Below are positions 7,847 to 16,005 of a stretch of 41,410 nucleotides of DNA, in pieces. Location: contig JAFTFY010000024.1 in NCBI GenBank assembly GCA_017458185.1, forward strand, positions 1-41,410. The letters run 5' to 3'. A model generated the notes under the pieces. The model ran no database searches and was not told the DNA's origin. It saw only the letters and a program-made list of their open reading frames with translations. A program made the translations under genes and the position numbers. How positions within the stretch are numbered: the stretch's first letter is position 1; every line of letters begins with the position of its first letter. Origin of the DNA: Neisseriaceae bacterium (GTDB lineage Bacteria > Pseudomonadota > Gammaproteobacteria > Burkholderiales > Neisseriaceae).

Positions 7847-7978
7847 TTCAGGCAGCCTGAAAAAGTCCCGCGTGTCATGGCGAGCCGTAACAAAGTTACG
7901 GCGTGGCAATCCAGTTTTACCGTTAGGCAAACCAACGCCGCAGGCGTTGTTGTTATACACTATTTCAGGCTGCCTGAA
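7847..7978. repeat. DUS-bracketed hairpin element between rseP and pncC
   Basis: DUS copies at 7847-7861 and 7964-7978. Between them: GTCATGGCGAG, hairpin CCGTAAC-AAA-GTTACGG, GTGGCAATCCAG, and hairpin AACGCC-GCA-GGCGTT. The GTCATKGCGAG / GCAATC frame is the same as that around hairpin 2 of the other mosaic copies. It lies in the divergent promoter region of rseP and pncC. Confidence 0.7.
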
Positions 7979-7999
7979 AAATAAAATAGGAACAAGCAA

Positions 8000-8467
8000 A
8001 TGAATAAACTACAACAAATTTTGCAACATTTAAGCGAGAAAAAACAAACCGTTAGCAGTGCAGAATCCTGCACAGGCGGTTTATTAGCAGGCGAATTAAC
8101 CCGATTATCAGGCTCGTCTGCCATATTTACGCACGGCTTTGTTACATACAGCAACGCCGCCAAGCACGAATTATTAGGCGTAAAAAACGAAACACTGCAA
8201 CAATTTGGAGCAGTCAGCCAACAAACCGTTGCCGAAATGGCAAACGGAGCCTTACAAAAAGCCCACGCCGATTACGCCCTTGCCGTATCAGGCATAGCAG
8301 GGCCTACTGGCGGCACGGCGGATAAACCTGTTGGCACAGTGTGTTTTGGTTTAGCGACCAAAAATCAAACACAAACCCAAACCAAACACTTTTCAGGCAG
8401 CCGCGATGAAGTCCGACAACAAGCCGTGGATTATGCTTTACAATTATTAAAAGAAAATCTTTATTAA
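8000..8467 (+). CDS. pncC: Nicotinamide-nucleotide amidase PncC (CinA C-terminal family)
   Basis: 155 residues forming a single CinA C-terminal domain, the length of stand-alone PncC. It deamidates nicotinamide mononucleotide to nicotinate mononucleotide in pyridine-nucleotide recycling. Diagnostic motifs: AESCTGGLLAG (residues 21-31), FVTYSNAAKHELLGV, AVSGIAGPTGG and KPVGTVCFG. The CinA N-terminal (MoaB-like) domain is absent, as in other PncC proteins. The start has GGAAC eight bases upstream and a DUS at 7964-7978 just before that. A degenerate DUS near the 3' end encodes HFSGSRDE. Confidence 0.93.
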   Translation: MNKLQQILQHLSEKKQTVSSAESCTGGLLAGELTRLSGSSAIFTHGFVTYSNAAKHELLGVKNETLQQFGAVSQQTVAEMANGALQKAHADYALAVSGIAGPTGGTADKPVGTVCFGLATKNQTQTQTKHFSGSRDEVRQQAVDYALQLLKENLY

Positions 8468-8529
8468 ACAATAAGTTATATTATTTTCAGGCAGCCTGAA
8501 AAATATATTTGATTGTTTATCAAACAGAT

Positions 8530-8636
8530 ATAGCCAAACAAGTTCAAACGAGAAACGGGCAACGAGCGTGCCGCCAGTATAAATTAGTACGACAAGGCGA
8601 AGTAACGCATTTCAATTTTGAAATTGTTTGACGATT
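8530..8636. repeat. Correia-like miniature inverted-repeat element
   Basis: Imperfect terminal inverted repeats TATAGCCAAACAAGTTCAAA and, at about 8617-8633, TTTGAAATTGTTTGACGA. The inside (GGGCAACGAGCG, AGTATAAATTAGTACG, ACAAGGCGAAGTAACGC) resembles the core of the neisserial Correia element, which carries GACAAGGCG, a GTACAAATAGTACGG-type palindrome and GGCGAGGCAACGC. Related ends occur at 37805-37880. It lies just upstream of the tRNA-Ala promoter. Confidence 0.6.
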
Positions 8637-8641
8637 AAAAC

Positions 8642-8670
8642 TTGCATTGTGTCGCACACACGGCTATAAT
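8642..8670 (+). promoter_or_regulatory. Promoter of tRNA-Ala
   Basis: TTGCAT (8642-8647), exact 17-base spacer, TATAAT (8665-8670). The tRNA begins 14 bases downstream, allowing a short 5' leader. Confidence 0.85.
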
Positions 8671-8684
8671 GCCGCCCAAGTTTT

Positions 8685-8760
<76 letters not shown>

Positions 8761-8811
8761 GAGTTTTTAATTGTTATTTTTATCTCCTTTCGTTTTTATC
8801 TCTCTTTCTTT

Positions 8812-8841
8812 TGGGCTACTCTTTTGGGTAGCCATTTTTTT
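8812..8841 (+). terminator. Terminator after tRNA-Ala
   Basis: Stem GGCTAC / GTAGCC with an eight-base loop, followed by a run of Ts (8835-8841). It lies about 50 bases after the tRNA. Confidence 0.65.
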
Positions 8842-8849
8842 ATTCATAT

Positions 8850-8886
8850 AAAAAAACGGAAAGCCGTTAAACTTTCCGTTTTTTAT
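8850..8886. terminator. Bidirectional terminator between tRNA-Ala and hslU
   Basis: AAAAAACGGAAAG (8851-8863) and CTTTCCGTTTTTT (from 8872) form a hairpin with A and T runs on both sides, so it can act for the rightward tRNA and the leftward hslU. A DUS (8888-8902) follows at once. Confidence 0.75.
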
Positions 8887-8915
8887 TTTCAGGCAGCCTG
8901 AAACAATCAATTTAA

Positions 8916-10244
8916 TTAAAGAATATAGCGTGCAATATCTTTATCTTCGACAATATCTTTTAAGCGTTCTTCAACATATTGTGCGTTGATTTCAATTTCG
9001 CATTGTTGTGATTTGAACGAAACTTCTTCTAACAGTTTTTCCATCACAGTATGCAATCGTCTTGCACCGATATTTTCAATTTTTTCATTTACTTGGAATG
9101 CTAATTCGGCAATTTTGCGTATGCCGTCATCTGTAAATTGAATGTGAATATCGTCAATAGCAAGCAAGGCTTGGTATTGTTTGGTTAAGCAAGTATCGGT
9201 ATCGGTGAGAATAGCGATAAAATCTTCTACGCTTAAATTGTCTAATTCCACGCGAATGGGAAATCGTCCTTGTAATTCGGGAATTAAATCGGACGGTTTG
9301 CTGACATGAAATGCCCCTGACGCAATAAATAAAATATGGTCGGTTTTTATCATACCGTATTTAGTGGAAACGGTTGTGCCTTCAACCAAAGGCAGTAAAT
9401 CGCGTTGCACGCCTTGACGAGAAACATCGGCTCCATGTGCGTTTGATGAAGCCACTTTGTCGATTTCATCAATAAAAACAATACCATGCTGTTCAACTGC
9501 TTCAATTAAGCCGTTTCGCAATTCTTCTTCATTCACTAATTTGTCGGCTTCTTCGTCAATTAAGACTTTCATGGCTTGAGCGACTGTCATTTTTTGCGTT
9601 TTCATCTTGCCTTTGTTAAAGCCTGCAAACATATCTTCTAATTGATTGGTAAAGTCTTCCATTCCTGGCGGCCCCATTACCGACATTGTGGTTGTGGTGT
9701 TTTGTGCTACGGGAATGTCGATGACTTTGTCGTCTAATTCGCCAGAACGCAGTTTTTGGCGGAATTTTTTGCGTGTTTCGTTTTCAGGCTGCTTGATTTC
9801 TTCGCCGATAAAACCTGCATTGGCAGGCGGCGGCAACAATACATCTAAAATACGGTCTTCGGCAGCGTCTTGGGCTTTGTTGCGATTTTCAGCAATGGCA
9901 GCGGCACGCATATTTTTCATGGCAATTTCGCTTAAATCGCGAATAATGCTATCGACATCACGCCCCACATAGCCCACTTCGGTGAATTTTGTGGCTTCAA
10001 CTTTGATAAACGGTGCATTGGCTAATTTGGCTAAACGGCGAGCAATCTCGGTTTTGCCCACGCCTGTGGAACCTATCATCAAAATGTTTTTCGGCACAAT
10101 TTCGGAACGCAACGGGTCTGCCACTTGCGAACGGCGATAGCGATTTCGCAAAGCAATCGCCACAGCACGCTTGGCGGTGTTTTGTCCAACAATGTTTTTG
10201 TCTAATTCAGAAACGATTTCTTGCGGTGTCATCACGGCATTCAT
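8916..10244 (-). CDS. hslU: ATP-dependent protease ATPase subunit HslU (ClpY)
   Basis: 442 residues from the ATG at 10244, matching the E. coli size (443); the frame extends 11 codons upstream, but [15 protein letters not shown] fits the family start and a GAAAG lies nine bases before it. HslU is the AAA+ unfoldase that feeds substrates to the HslV peptidase. Visible features: [21 protein letters not shown] at the start, Walker [16 protein letters not shown], the GYVG pore loop ([12 protein letters not shown]), Walker [11 protein letters not shown], and the C-terminal sensor region [15 protein letters not shown] ending RYIL. The peptidase gene hslV, usually directly upstream, is not on either side. 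A degenerate DUS encodes part of the I domain (KQPENET). Confidence 0.95.
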   Translation of the reverse strand: MNAVMTPQEIVSELDKNIVGQNTAKRAVAIALRNRYRRSQVADPLRSEIVPKNILMIGSTGVGKTEIARRLAKLANAPFIKVEATKFTEVGYVGRDVDSIIRDLSEIAMKNMRAAAIAENRNKAQDAAEDRILDVLLPPPANAGFIGEEIKQPENETRKKFRQKLRSGELDDKVIDIPVAQNTTTTMSVMGPPGMEDFTNQLEDMFAGFNKGKMKTQKMTVAQAMKVLIDEEADKLVNEEELRNGLIEAVEQHGIVFIDEIDKVASSNAHGADVSRQGVQRDLLPLVEGTTVSTKYGMIKTDHILFIASGAFHVSKPSDLIPELQGRFPIRVELDNLSVEDFIAILTDTDTCLTKQYQALLAIDDIHIQFTDDGIRKIAELAFQVNEKIENIGARRLHTVMEKLLEEVSFKSQQCEIEINAQYVEERLKDIVEDKDIARYIL

Positions 10245-10319
10245 TGTTAAATTCTTTCGATTAAAAACAACATTCACGCAAAGATTAGGGCAAAAGGGGA
10301 AAATTCAAGACAATGAGAA

Positions 10320-10506
10320 ATAAACAGTGAGCAGTTAGCAGTGAGAAGTGAGCAGTGATTGCGTCAAGCCTGTGGCTTGACGGATATTTTTTTAAATAAC
10401 GCTTCGATTGTGCTTTCAGGCTGCCTGAAAATATTATCAAAGCGTTATCTAATAAAATCCGTTTTGTCGCAAGACAAAACTAAATAACTGCTCACTGCTC
10501 ATTATT
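10320..10506. repeat. Nested inverted-repeat element with DUS centre (copy A)
   Basis: Outer arms carry heptamer-like GTGAGCAGTTAGCAGTGAG on the left and ACTGCTCACTGCTCA on the right. Next inside are two hairpins: left GTCAAGCC-TGT-GGCTTGAC, right GTTTTGT-CGCA-AGACAAAAC (stem approximate). Then inner arms AAATAACGCTTCGAT and ATCAAAGCGTTATCTAA, and a DUS (10415-10429) at the centre. The partner at 34151-34411 has the two hairpin types exchanged. Noncoding; lies between hslU and the prenyltransferase gene. Confidence 0.75.
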
Positions 10507-10507
10507 T

Positions 10508-10727
10508 TCAGCCTGAAACCTTTGCAAAACCTATTTTTACATATAATAAATGTGAATGTTATAGGGCGGGCTTTCCAGCCCACCAACCGCCCGATAGGGC
10601 GGAATTTTCTTAAATATCAATAAGTAATCAACGCCTGTCGGCGTTGTTGGTGGGCAAGAATGCCCACCCTATAACGAACGCTTTTTTGTTTCAGATTGAG
10701 TTTTGTAAAGGTTTCAGGCTGCCTGAA
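10508..10727. repeat. Composite inverted-repeat element downstream of the MenA-type gene
   Basis: Long imperfect arms: CAGCCTGAAACCTTTGCAAA near 10508 against TTTTGTAAAGGTTTCAGGCTG ending in the DUS at 10713-10727. Enclosed is a GTAGGGTGGG-family unit (ATAGGGCGGGCTTTCC, about 10561, to GCCCACCCTAT, about 10672) with hairpins CCGCCC-GATA-GGGCGG and AACGCC-TGTC-GGCGTT. The DUS end overlaps the last codons of the prenyltransferase gene. With copy A at 10320 this fills the 436-base gap after hslU; no gene is seen there. Confidence 0.6.
10713..10727 (-). repeat. DUS supplying the stop codon of the MenA-type gene
   Basis: On the minus strand TTTCAGGCAGCCTGA reads Phe-Gln-Ala-Ala-stop. The gene therefore terminates inside an uptake sequence, as radA does at 41335-41349. 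Confidence 0.85.
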
Positions 10728-11610
10728 AGAATAAAACTGCCACAAATAATAAAACTGCCAACGACAGTTTGGCTAATTCGATATTAAAAAGTTTTGTATT
10801 ATCAATAGAATACATTGTTTTTATGTGAAATACTGAAAACAGCACAGGCAAAATCATTGCCCAGTAACAGTGGCAAGAAATAGCATAAATTGTCCATAAA
10901 ATCAAAGCAATAGAAATTAACGCTGTGTGATAATGGCGGGCGTTGTTTTTGCCTAATCGCACCGCTATGGTGTTTTTGCCGCATTGTTTGTCATTATCTA
11001 AATCTCTGATATTATTGATATTTAATACCGCAACGCTCCATAAGCCCATAGAGACAGCAGGTAAGAAAATGGCGGCGTTGATGGTGTGGGTTTGCAGAAA
11101 AAACATACCCAAAACTGCCATTTGTCCAAAAAAGAGAAACACAAATAAATCGCCTAACCCTATGTATCCATACGGTTTTTTACCTACGGTGTAACATACG
11201 GCAGACAAAATGGCAGACAGCCCCAAGATGATCCATAACCACAGGGATACGCCTGCTTGAATAATTAAAGATAAACCACTGATAATACACAAAAAAATAA
11301 CCATAAACATGGCGATTTGCATGTGTTTGGGCGAAATCAGCCCTGCGGCAACCATTCTTTTGGGGGCGTAGGCAATGCGGTGTGCGTCTGTGTGCCGCAC
11401 GGCATCGCCGTAATCATTGGCAAAATTGGCTAATATTTGTAAGAAAATAGCGGTCATCAAACCCAAAGCGGCAAGGCTGCCTGAAAAAACGCCTGCTTGA
11501 TACGCCAAAACATTGCCCAAACCCACGCTTGCCACGCTTAACGACAAAGTCGGCGGACGCGTGGCAAGCAACCAAATGGCAAGTTTTTGACGCAATGATA
11601 CGGGCAACAT
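10714..11610 (-). CDS. menA: UbiA-family prenyltransferase, MenA type (1,4-dihydroxy-2-naphthoate polyprenyltransferase)
   Basis: 298 residues, about eight to nine membrane segments, size as in MenA (about 300). UbiA enzymes attach a polyprenyl chain to an aromatic acid in the inner membrane. MenA-like motifs: WLLATRPPTLSLSV at the start; the first Asp-rich motif QILANFANDYGDAVRHTD with APKRMVAAGLISP; and the second, NINNIRDLDNDKQCGKNTIAVRLG. The last four residues plus stop (FQAA, stop) are encoded by the DUS at 10713-10727. No other men gene is in the window, so assignment as MenA rests on motifs; another UbiA-family acceptor is possible. Confidence 0.82.
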   Translation of the reverse strand: MLPVSLRQKLAIWLLATRPPTLSLSVASVGLGNVLAYQAGVFSGSLAALGLMTAIFLQILANFANDYGDAVRHTDAHRIAYAPKRMVAAGLISPKHMQIAMFMVIFLCIISGLSLIIQAGVSLWLWIILGLSAILSAVCYTVGKKPYGYIGLGDLFVFLFFGQMAVLGMFFLQTHTINAAIFLPAVSMGLWSVAVLNINNIRDLDNDKQCGKNTIAVRLGKNNARHYHTALISIALILWTIYAISCHCYWAMILPVLFSVFHIKTMYSIDNTKLFNIELAKLSLAVLLFVAVLFFQAA

Positions 11611-11644
11611 TTTTTGGGATTGATTGAATAAAAGGTTTATTTAT

Positions 11645-11745
11645 AGTCGGCTCACAGCAAAAGCAGGCAAGGCGTTTTGCCTGCGACCGTATAAATAATA
11701 CGGCACAGGCGAAACAACGCCGCATGATTTTGCTGTGAGCCGACT
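11645..11745. repeat. Correia-like miniature inverted-repeat element
   Basis: Perfect 18-bp terminal inverted repeats AGTCGGCTCACAGCAAAA (11645-11662) and its complement (11728-11745), bordered by TATA on the left and TGTA on the right, consistent with a TA target. The interior (GGCAAGGCG, CCGTATAAATAATACGG, AGGCGAAACAACGCCG) has the same order of blocks as the neisserial Correia core. It lies in the 230-base gap upstream of the MenA-type gene and could supply promoter sequence, as Correia ends do in Neisseria; that is inference. Confidence 0.7.
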
Positions 11746-11795
11746 GTATTTTATCAAATATGGCTACGGTGTTGTTGTTCAGGCTGCCTGAAAAT

Positions 11796-11827
11796 AAAAA
11801 ACCACAGCAAAAAACTGTGGTTTTTCT
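11796..11827 (-). terminator. Terminator of the NSS-family transporter gene
   Basis: AAAAAACCACAG (11796-11807) pairs with CTGTGGTTTTT (11815-11825) around a short loop; the minus strand ends in a T run. It lies directly after the transporter stop, next to a DUS (11778-11792). Confidence 0.8.
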
Positions 11828-11840
11828 TCACCCAATCAAC

Positions 11841-13229
11841 TTACGCAAACAAGCCGAATGCTTTTAAGAATACCAATGCCAACAGCACTGGGCAAACAAA
11901 GCGGATTAACACCACATACAATGCTTTGCCGACAAAGCGTCCTGCACCTGTTTCGGCTTCGTCAATTATGGTATCGGGTTTGAGTATCCAGCCGATTAAA
12001 ATACAGGTTAAGAATGCCAAAATCGGCATCATAATGTTGTTGGAAACATAGTCAAATATATCCAAAATTTGGGCTTTCGAGCCGTTGGGCAATTCATATT
12101 CAAAATACAATAAGTTATAGCCCAAAGCCACGAAAATGCCTAAAACCCAACCGTAAATGGACGCAACAATCGTGGCTTTTTTGCGTGTCCAGCGAAATTC
12201 ATCAATCAGACTGGCGACAATCGCTTCTAAAATCGACATACAACTGGTCAGTGCGGCAAAAAATACTGTGGCAAAAAACAATATGCCAATCACCGTGCCT
12301 GTGGTTGCCCCCATAGCTAAAAACACTTTCGGCAAAGACACAAACATTAAGCCTGGACCTGCACCAAAGCCGTCTCGCCCCATAAACGCAAACACCGCAG
12401 GGATAATCATCATACCAGCCAAAACCGCTACACCTGTGTCGAAAATTTGTACTCTGGTAACGCTTTTGGGCAAGTTATCCGATTTTTTCAAATAAGAACC
12501 ATACGCCACCATAATGCCCATCGCTACGCTTAAACTGTAAAAGAGTTGTCCCAAAGCGTCCATCACCACGCCCAAAAAGCGACTTGGTGTCATACCTGTA
12601 AAATCAGGAATAAGATAAATCGCCAGACCCTGCATACCTGTGCGGGTGATGCCATTTTCATCGGTGTAAGACAAGGTGCAACTGTAAATGGCAATGCCAA
12701 TCACCAACAGCAACAACAATGGCATTAAAATTTTGGAAATGCGTTCAATGCCTTTATTCACCCCTGCGTAAATAATAATGGCAGTTGCCCCAAAGAAAAT
12801 AGTGTGAAACACAATCGGCGACATTTGTGCGGTGATAAATCCGCCAAAAAAACCGTCTTGCGTTGCTGCTTCCACTTGACCTGTGGCAAAAACGGTGAAA
12901 TATTTCACCACCCAGCCGCCAATCAGGCTGTAATACGGCAGAATAATGGCAGGAATAATGGTTGCCAAAAGCCCCAACCAGCCCCAGTTGGGGTGCAATT
13001 TTTTATAAGCAGACAAAGGACCGTGCTGCGTTTTGCGACCAATCGCCACTTCGGTGAGCAACAGGGCAAAACCAAAGGTAAAAACCAACACCATATACAC
13101 CAACAAAAACAGCCCACCGCCGTTTTTGGCTGCTAAATACGGAAACCGCCAAATATTACCCAAGCCCACCGCACTGCCTGCGGCGGCTAACACAAAGCCC
13201 AAATGCCCCGAAAAAGTGTTTCTTGCCAT
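11841..13229 (-). CDS. Sodium-dependent transporter, NSS/SNF family
   Basis: 462 residues with about twelve hydrophobic segments. It belongs to the neurotransmitter:sodium symporter family (the LeuT fold), inner-membrane Na+-driven importers of amino acids or similar amines. The diagnostic first helix is GSAVGLGNIWRFPYLAAKNGG, with the unwound Na+/substrate site; later GIERISKILMPLLLLL and the helix containing DALGQLFYSLSVAMG also match the family. The substrate cannot be read from the sequence. The start has AGGGA eight bases upstream. It is a single-gene unit bounded by the terminator at 11796 and the ribonuclease terminator at 13363. Confidence 0.93.
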   Translation of the reverse strand: MARNTFSGHLGFVLAAAGSAVGLGNIWRFPYLAAKNGGGLFLLVYMVLVFTFGFALLLTEVAIGRKTQHGPLSAYKKLHPNWGWLGLLATIIPAIILPYYSLIGGWVVKYFTVFATGQVEAATQDGFFGGFITAQMSPIVFHTIFFGATAIIIYAGVNKGIERISKILMPLLLLLVIGIAIYSCTLSYTDENGITRTGMQGLAIYLIPDFTGMTPSRFLGVVMDALGQLFYSLSVAMGIMVAYGSYLKKSDNLPKSVTRVQIFDTGVAVLAGMMIIPAVFAFMGRDGFGAGPGLMFVSLPKVFLAMGATTGTVIGILFFATVFFAALTSCMSILEAIVASLIDEFRWTRKKATIVASIYGWVLGIFVALGYNLLYFEYELPNGSKAQILDIFDYVSNNIMMPILAFLTCILIGWILKPDTIIDEAETGAGRFVGKALYVVLIRFVCPVLLALVFLKAFGLFA

Positions 13230-13362
13230 AACGAGATTCCCTTATGAGAAAGTTATTGGTTGCTATAACAACCGTTTGTTATCAAAAAAGACCGTTTATC
13301 TTACCATATTTACGCCATATATAGAATTTCAGGCTGCCTGAAACAGTATTCAATGCTTGCTT

Positions 13363-13414
13363 TAAGAAAAAAGTTAGTTTAATTACCACATTCATGTAGA
13401 AATTAAACTAACTT
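13363..13414 (-). terminator. Terminator of the RNB-domain ribonuclease gene
   Basis: 14-bp perfect stem AAGTTAGTTTAATT (13371-13384) and its complement (13401-13414), followed on the minus strand by a T-rich tail (13370-13363). A DUS (13414-13428) abuts it on the gene side. Confidence 0.8.
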
Positions 13415-13429
13415 TCAGGCAGCCTGAAA

Positions 13430-15286
13430 TTATTCAGCCACTGCATTGACATATTGCAAACCCACGCTTTGGGTGATTAAATCAATTTCGCCTATGCGTA
13501 GTTTCATTAGCGTGCGTGGCGGAATGTCGATAGGAATGCCCACTGCACGGGTAACCAGCGGCAAGCCGTCTATTCTGACCAAATCGCCTTTTAATAATAT
13601 CGCATTGATTTCTTTGATATTTTCTTGCTGTAAATACACCAAACTCCAATAGCGTTCCATTTGATTTTGGAAGTCGTTATAAGCGGTGTAGGCGGATTCA
13701 AAATCTCGCAGAGCGGCAAAAAGTTGTGCGTCATTTGCAGCAAAACGGACTTGATATTTTTCCTTATCAATCAATGAGATCAGTTGTTGTTGATTGATAA
13801 AATCGGTTGCACGCCGCAAGGGCGAAGTGTGCCACGCATAATGTGCCACGCCCAAGCCGTCATGCGGTGATGATTTGGTGCTTAATTTCACCAAACCTTT
13901 GGGGGCTTGCACGCGGAAAATGCCGCCCAAACCTGCCTTATCCAACATTTCTGCCCATGTGCGGTTGGCTAAAATCATCATTTCGCCCACAATGGTGTCA
14001 ATCGGTGCGTCTCGCTCGCGTTTCACTGGCGTAACCGTGCCGTTTTCATCGACTTCAAGCGAATATTCATAACGCACGGGCGTGTTTTCGTCATATTTAC
14101 CGCGTTGTTTTTGCAAGGAAATGGCCATCGGCAACAGGTTTTTTAATTCATTGTGAAAAGGAAATTTATCTTCATCACTTTTCAGGCTGCCTGAAAGGCG
14201 GTTGAAAAACGGTTCAATTTCTTGTATTCGCAGGTTTTTTTCTATCCACACCTGTTCGATTTTAGTGTATGGCTCGCCTACAAATTGTGCGTTTTCATCT
14301 AAATGAAAATAAACGCTCACACAAGGACGATAGGATTGTTCATCTAAACTAAATGTGTGAATCCAGTTTTCAGGCAGCATGGTGATTTTGCCTGTGGGAA
14401 AATACACCGTGCTTTGGCGTTGTTGCACGATTTTTTCAATGTGTTCGTTGGCAGACAAGGCAGGGGCGGCAATATGTATGCCCAAAACAAAGCCTGTATT
14501 GACTTTTGTTAAACTGATTGCGTCATCAATTTCAGTTGTCGAAATATCATCAATCGAAAACGCTTGGATATTTTCAGCAATCGGCAAATCTTGCGGTTTT
14601 TCGCAAAGAATTTCAGGAAAATCAATACCTTGTTCAAAATTATTGAATAAAAATCCGTCTAATAAATATTGCGGTATAGACGGCACGCCGCCAACGGCTT
14701 GGGCTAACGCCAAAGGCGACAGTTTTAGACTGTCGGCGGCTTTAATAAACGCTTTATATTCAAGGGCTTGTTTATCTGGTTTATGCAAAATTTTGGGCAA
14801 TTCCCCTGCAATTTGTTCAGGCAGCCTGAACGCGGTGAGTTCATCAATCCACGCTGCCATTTGAGCGTCTTGCTGTTTTTTGCGTTCAATCGCCGCTAAC
14901 GCTTGTTTCAAAGTCTCTTCGGGTGCGGCTTTGAATACCCCTTTGTTTTTCTTATAAAAATACATAGGAGCGGCATACAGTGCAATCAGCGTTGCCGCTA
15001 ATTCCGTCTGACTGGGCGTTGCCCCAAAATATTCTTTTGCCGCCATTTCGGCAGTAAATTCCGCATCGCTCACCACTTCCCACAGCAGGGGAATATCCAT
15101 TGTGGCGGCTTGATTTTGAGCGTTTTCCAAAAAGGAAGGTGCGTCCGCATTAAATTCCAAAAACACATTTGCCGCTTTAATTTTGACCCGTTTGCCACCA
15201 ACAGTATCCGCCTGATAAGACGCATCGTTTTTTTGAATGACTGTTGCAACTTTAAATTGACCAGATTCTTCGTAAAAGATATTCAT
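13430..15286 (-). CDS. RNB-domain (RNase II/R family) ribonuclease
   Basis: 618 residues. The N-terminal third has no clear RNA-binding motif that I recognise. The RNB catalytic region runs from about residue 240: SIDDISTTEIDDAIS (246-255 holds the metal-binding acids), GIHIAAPAL, STVYFPTGKITMLPE, YRPCVSVYFHLDE, GEMMILANRTWAEML, and ATDFINQQQLISLI. This family degrades RNA 3' to 5' hydrolytically. Compared with E. coli RNase II (Asp201, 207, 209, 210), the position of Asp207 is Glu252 here while the other three acids are kept (Asp246, 254, 255). Activity may be altered but cannot be judged. Two in-frame DUS copies encode LSGSLK (14181) and FRLPEQ/VQAA-like peptide (14816). Confidence 0.88.
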   Translation of the reverse strand: MNIFYEESGQFKVATVIQKNDASYQADTVGGKRVKIKAANVFLEFNADAPSFLENAQNQAATMDIPLLWEVVSDAEFTAEMAAKEYFGATPSQTELAATLIALYAAPMYFYKKNKGVFKAAPEETLKQALAAIERKKQQDAQMAAWIDELTAFRLPEQIAGELPKILHKPDKQALEYKAFIKAADSLKLSPLALAQAVGGVPSIPQYLLDGFLFNNFEQGIDFPEILCEKPQDLPIAENIQAFSIDDISTTEIDDAISLTKVNTGFVLGIHIAAPALSANEHIEKIVQQRQSTVYFPTGKITMLPENWIHTFSLDEQSYRPCVSVYFHLDENAQFVGEPYTKIEQVWIEKNLRIQEIEPFFNRLSGSLKSDEDKFPFHNELKNLLPMAISLQKQRGKYDENTPVRYEYSLEVDENGTVTPVKRERDAPIDTIVGEMMILANRTWAEMLDKAGLGGIFRVQAPKGLVKLSTKSSPHDGLGVAHYAWHTSPLRRATDFINQQQLISLIDKEKYQVRFAANDAQLFAALRDFESAYTAYNDFQNQMERYWSLVYLQQENIKEINAILLKGDLVRIDGLPLVTRAVGIPIDIPPRTLMKLRIGEIDLITQSVGLQYVNAVAE

Positions 15287-15331
15287 ATTTTTTTAGATAA
15301 AATTCAAATGGTTAAAATTTTTGTTACTTAT

Positions 15332-15461
15332 TTCAGGCAGCCTGAAATCATTTTTACGATACACAGTTTAATGGATAGGCTACCCCAAATGGCTACGCCA
15401 TTCGGAGATTGTTTCGCATTGACGAATTTCCTGCACGGAAAGTGCTTTCAGGCTGCCTGAA
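15332..15461 (+). repeat. DUS-bracketed mosaic hairpin element (copy 3)
   Basis: DUS at 15332-15346 and 15447-15461. Inside: GGATAGGCTACCCC, hairpin AATGGC-TAC-GCCATT (15388-15402), GGAGATTG and CGCATTGACGA; the second hairpin is missing. It fills the gap between the ribonuclease and HemJ-like genes. Confidence 0.75.
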
Positions 15462-15464
15462 AAA

Positions 15465-15926
15465 TTAAAACGGCTTAAATAAAACAATATACAACGATAG
15501 CACCAAAATAAACACAGGTAACTCATTGAAATATCGGAAAAATTTATGACTTTTGGTGTTTGTTTTATTTTGAAATTGACGCAAATAATGTTTGCAAAAA
15601 AGTTGATAAATCACCAATAAAACGCCCATGAGCACCTTAATATGCGTCCAAACATTGCCCGAGCCTATCCAAGAAAAGTGCCGAAATACTAAAATCAAGC
15701 CAAACAGCAAAGCCAAATAACCAATCGGTGCCATAAAGCGATACAAGCGGCGAGCCATATCGCACAGGCGTTGATATTCAGGCGAATTTGCGTCCAGTGC
15801 CGCCAAATTAACAAAAATACGCGGCAAATAAAACAAACCCGCAAACCAAGAAATAATCAAATAAATGTGAATGAGTTTCAGCGGTAAATACGGCATGAAC
15901 TCTTTTAAATCAAAGGAGAAATACAT
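15465..15926 (-). CDS. hemJ: HemJ-like protoporphyrinogen oxidase (CopD/UPF0093 family)
   Basis: 153 residues with four membrane segments. HemJ oxidises protoporphyrinogen IX in haem synthesis in proteobacteria lacking HemG/HemY. Family signatures: KLIHIYLIISWFAGLFYLPRIFV, with the conserved His and the AGLFYLPRIF block; WTHIKVLMGVLL; and the C-terminal FRYFNELPVFILVLSLYIVLFKP, close to the NE-P...VKP ending of the family. A second in-frame ATG at 15896 (MPYLPLKLIH) has AAAGAG just upstream and is closer to homolog starts, so the true protein may be 143 residues. Confidence 0.85.
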   Translation of the reverse strand: MYFSFDLKEFMPYLPLKLIHIYLIISWFAGLFYLPRIFVNLAALDANSPEYQRLCDMARRLYRFMAPIGYLALLFGLILVFRHFSWIGSGNVWTHIKVLMGVLLVIYQLFCKHYLRQFQNKTNTKSHKFFRYFNELPVFILVLSLYIVLFKPF

Positions 15927-16005
15927 GTTATCAATTCACCAATCAATACAACAAACCGCTATTGTAACAAAAGATAGCCCCTTTCAGGCAGCCTGAAAAT
16001 CCAAA

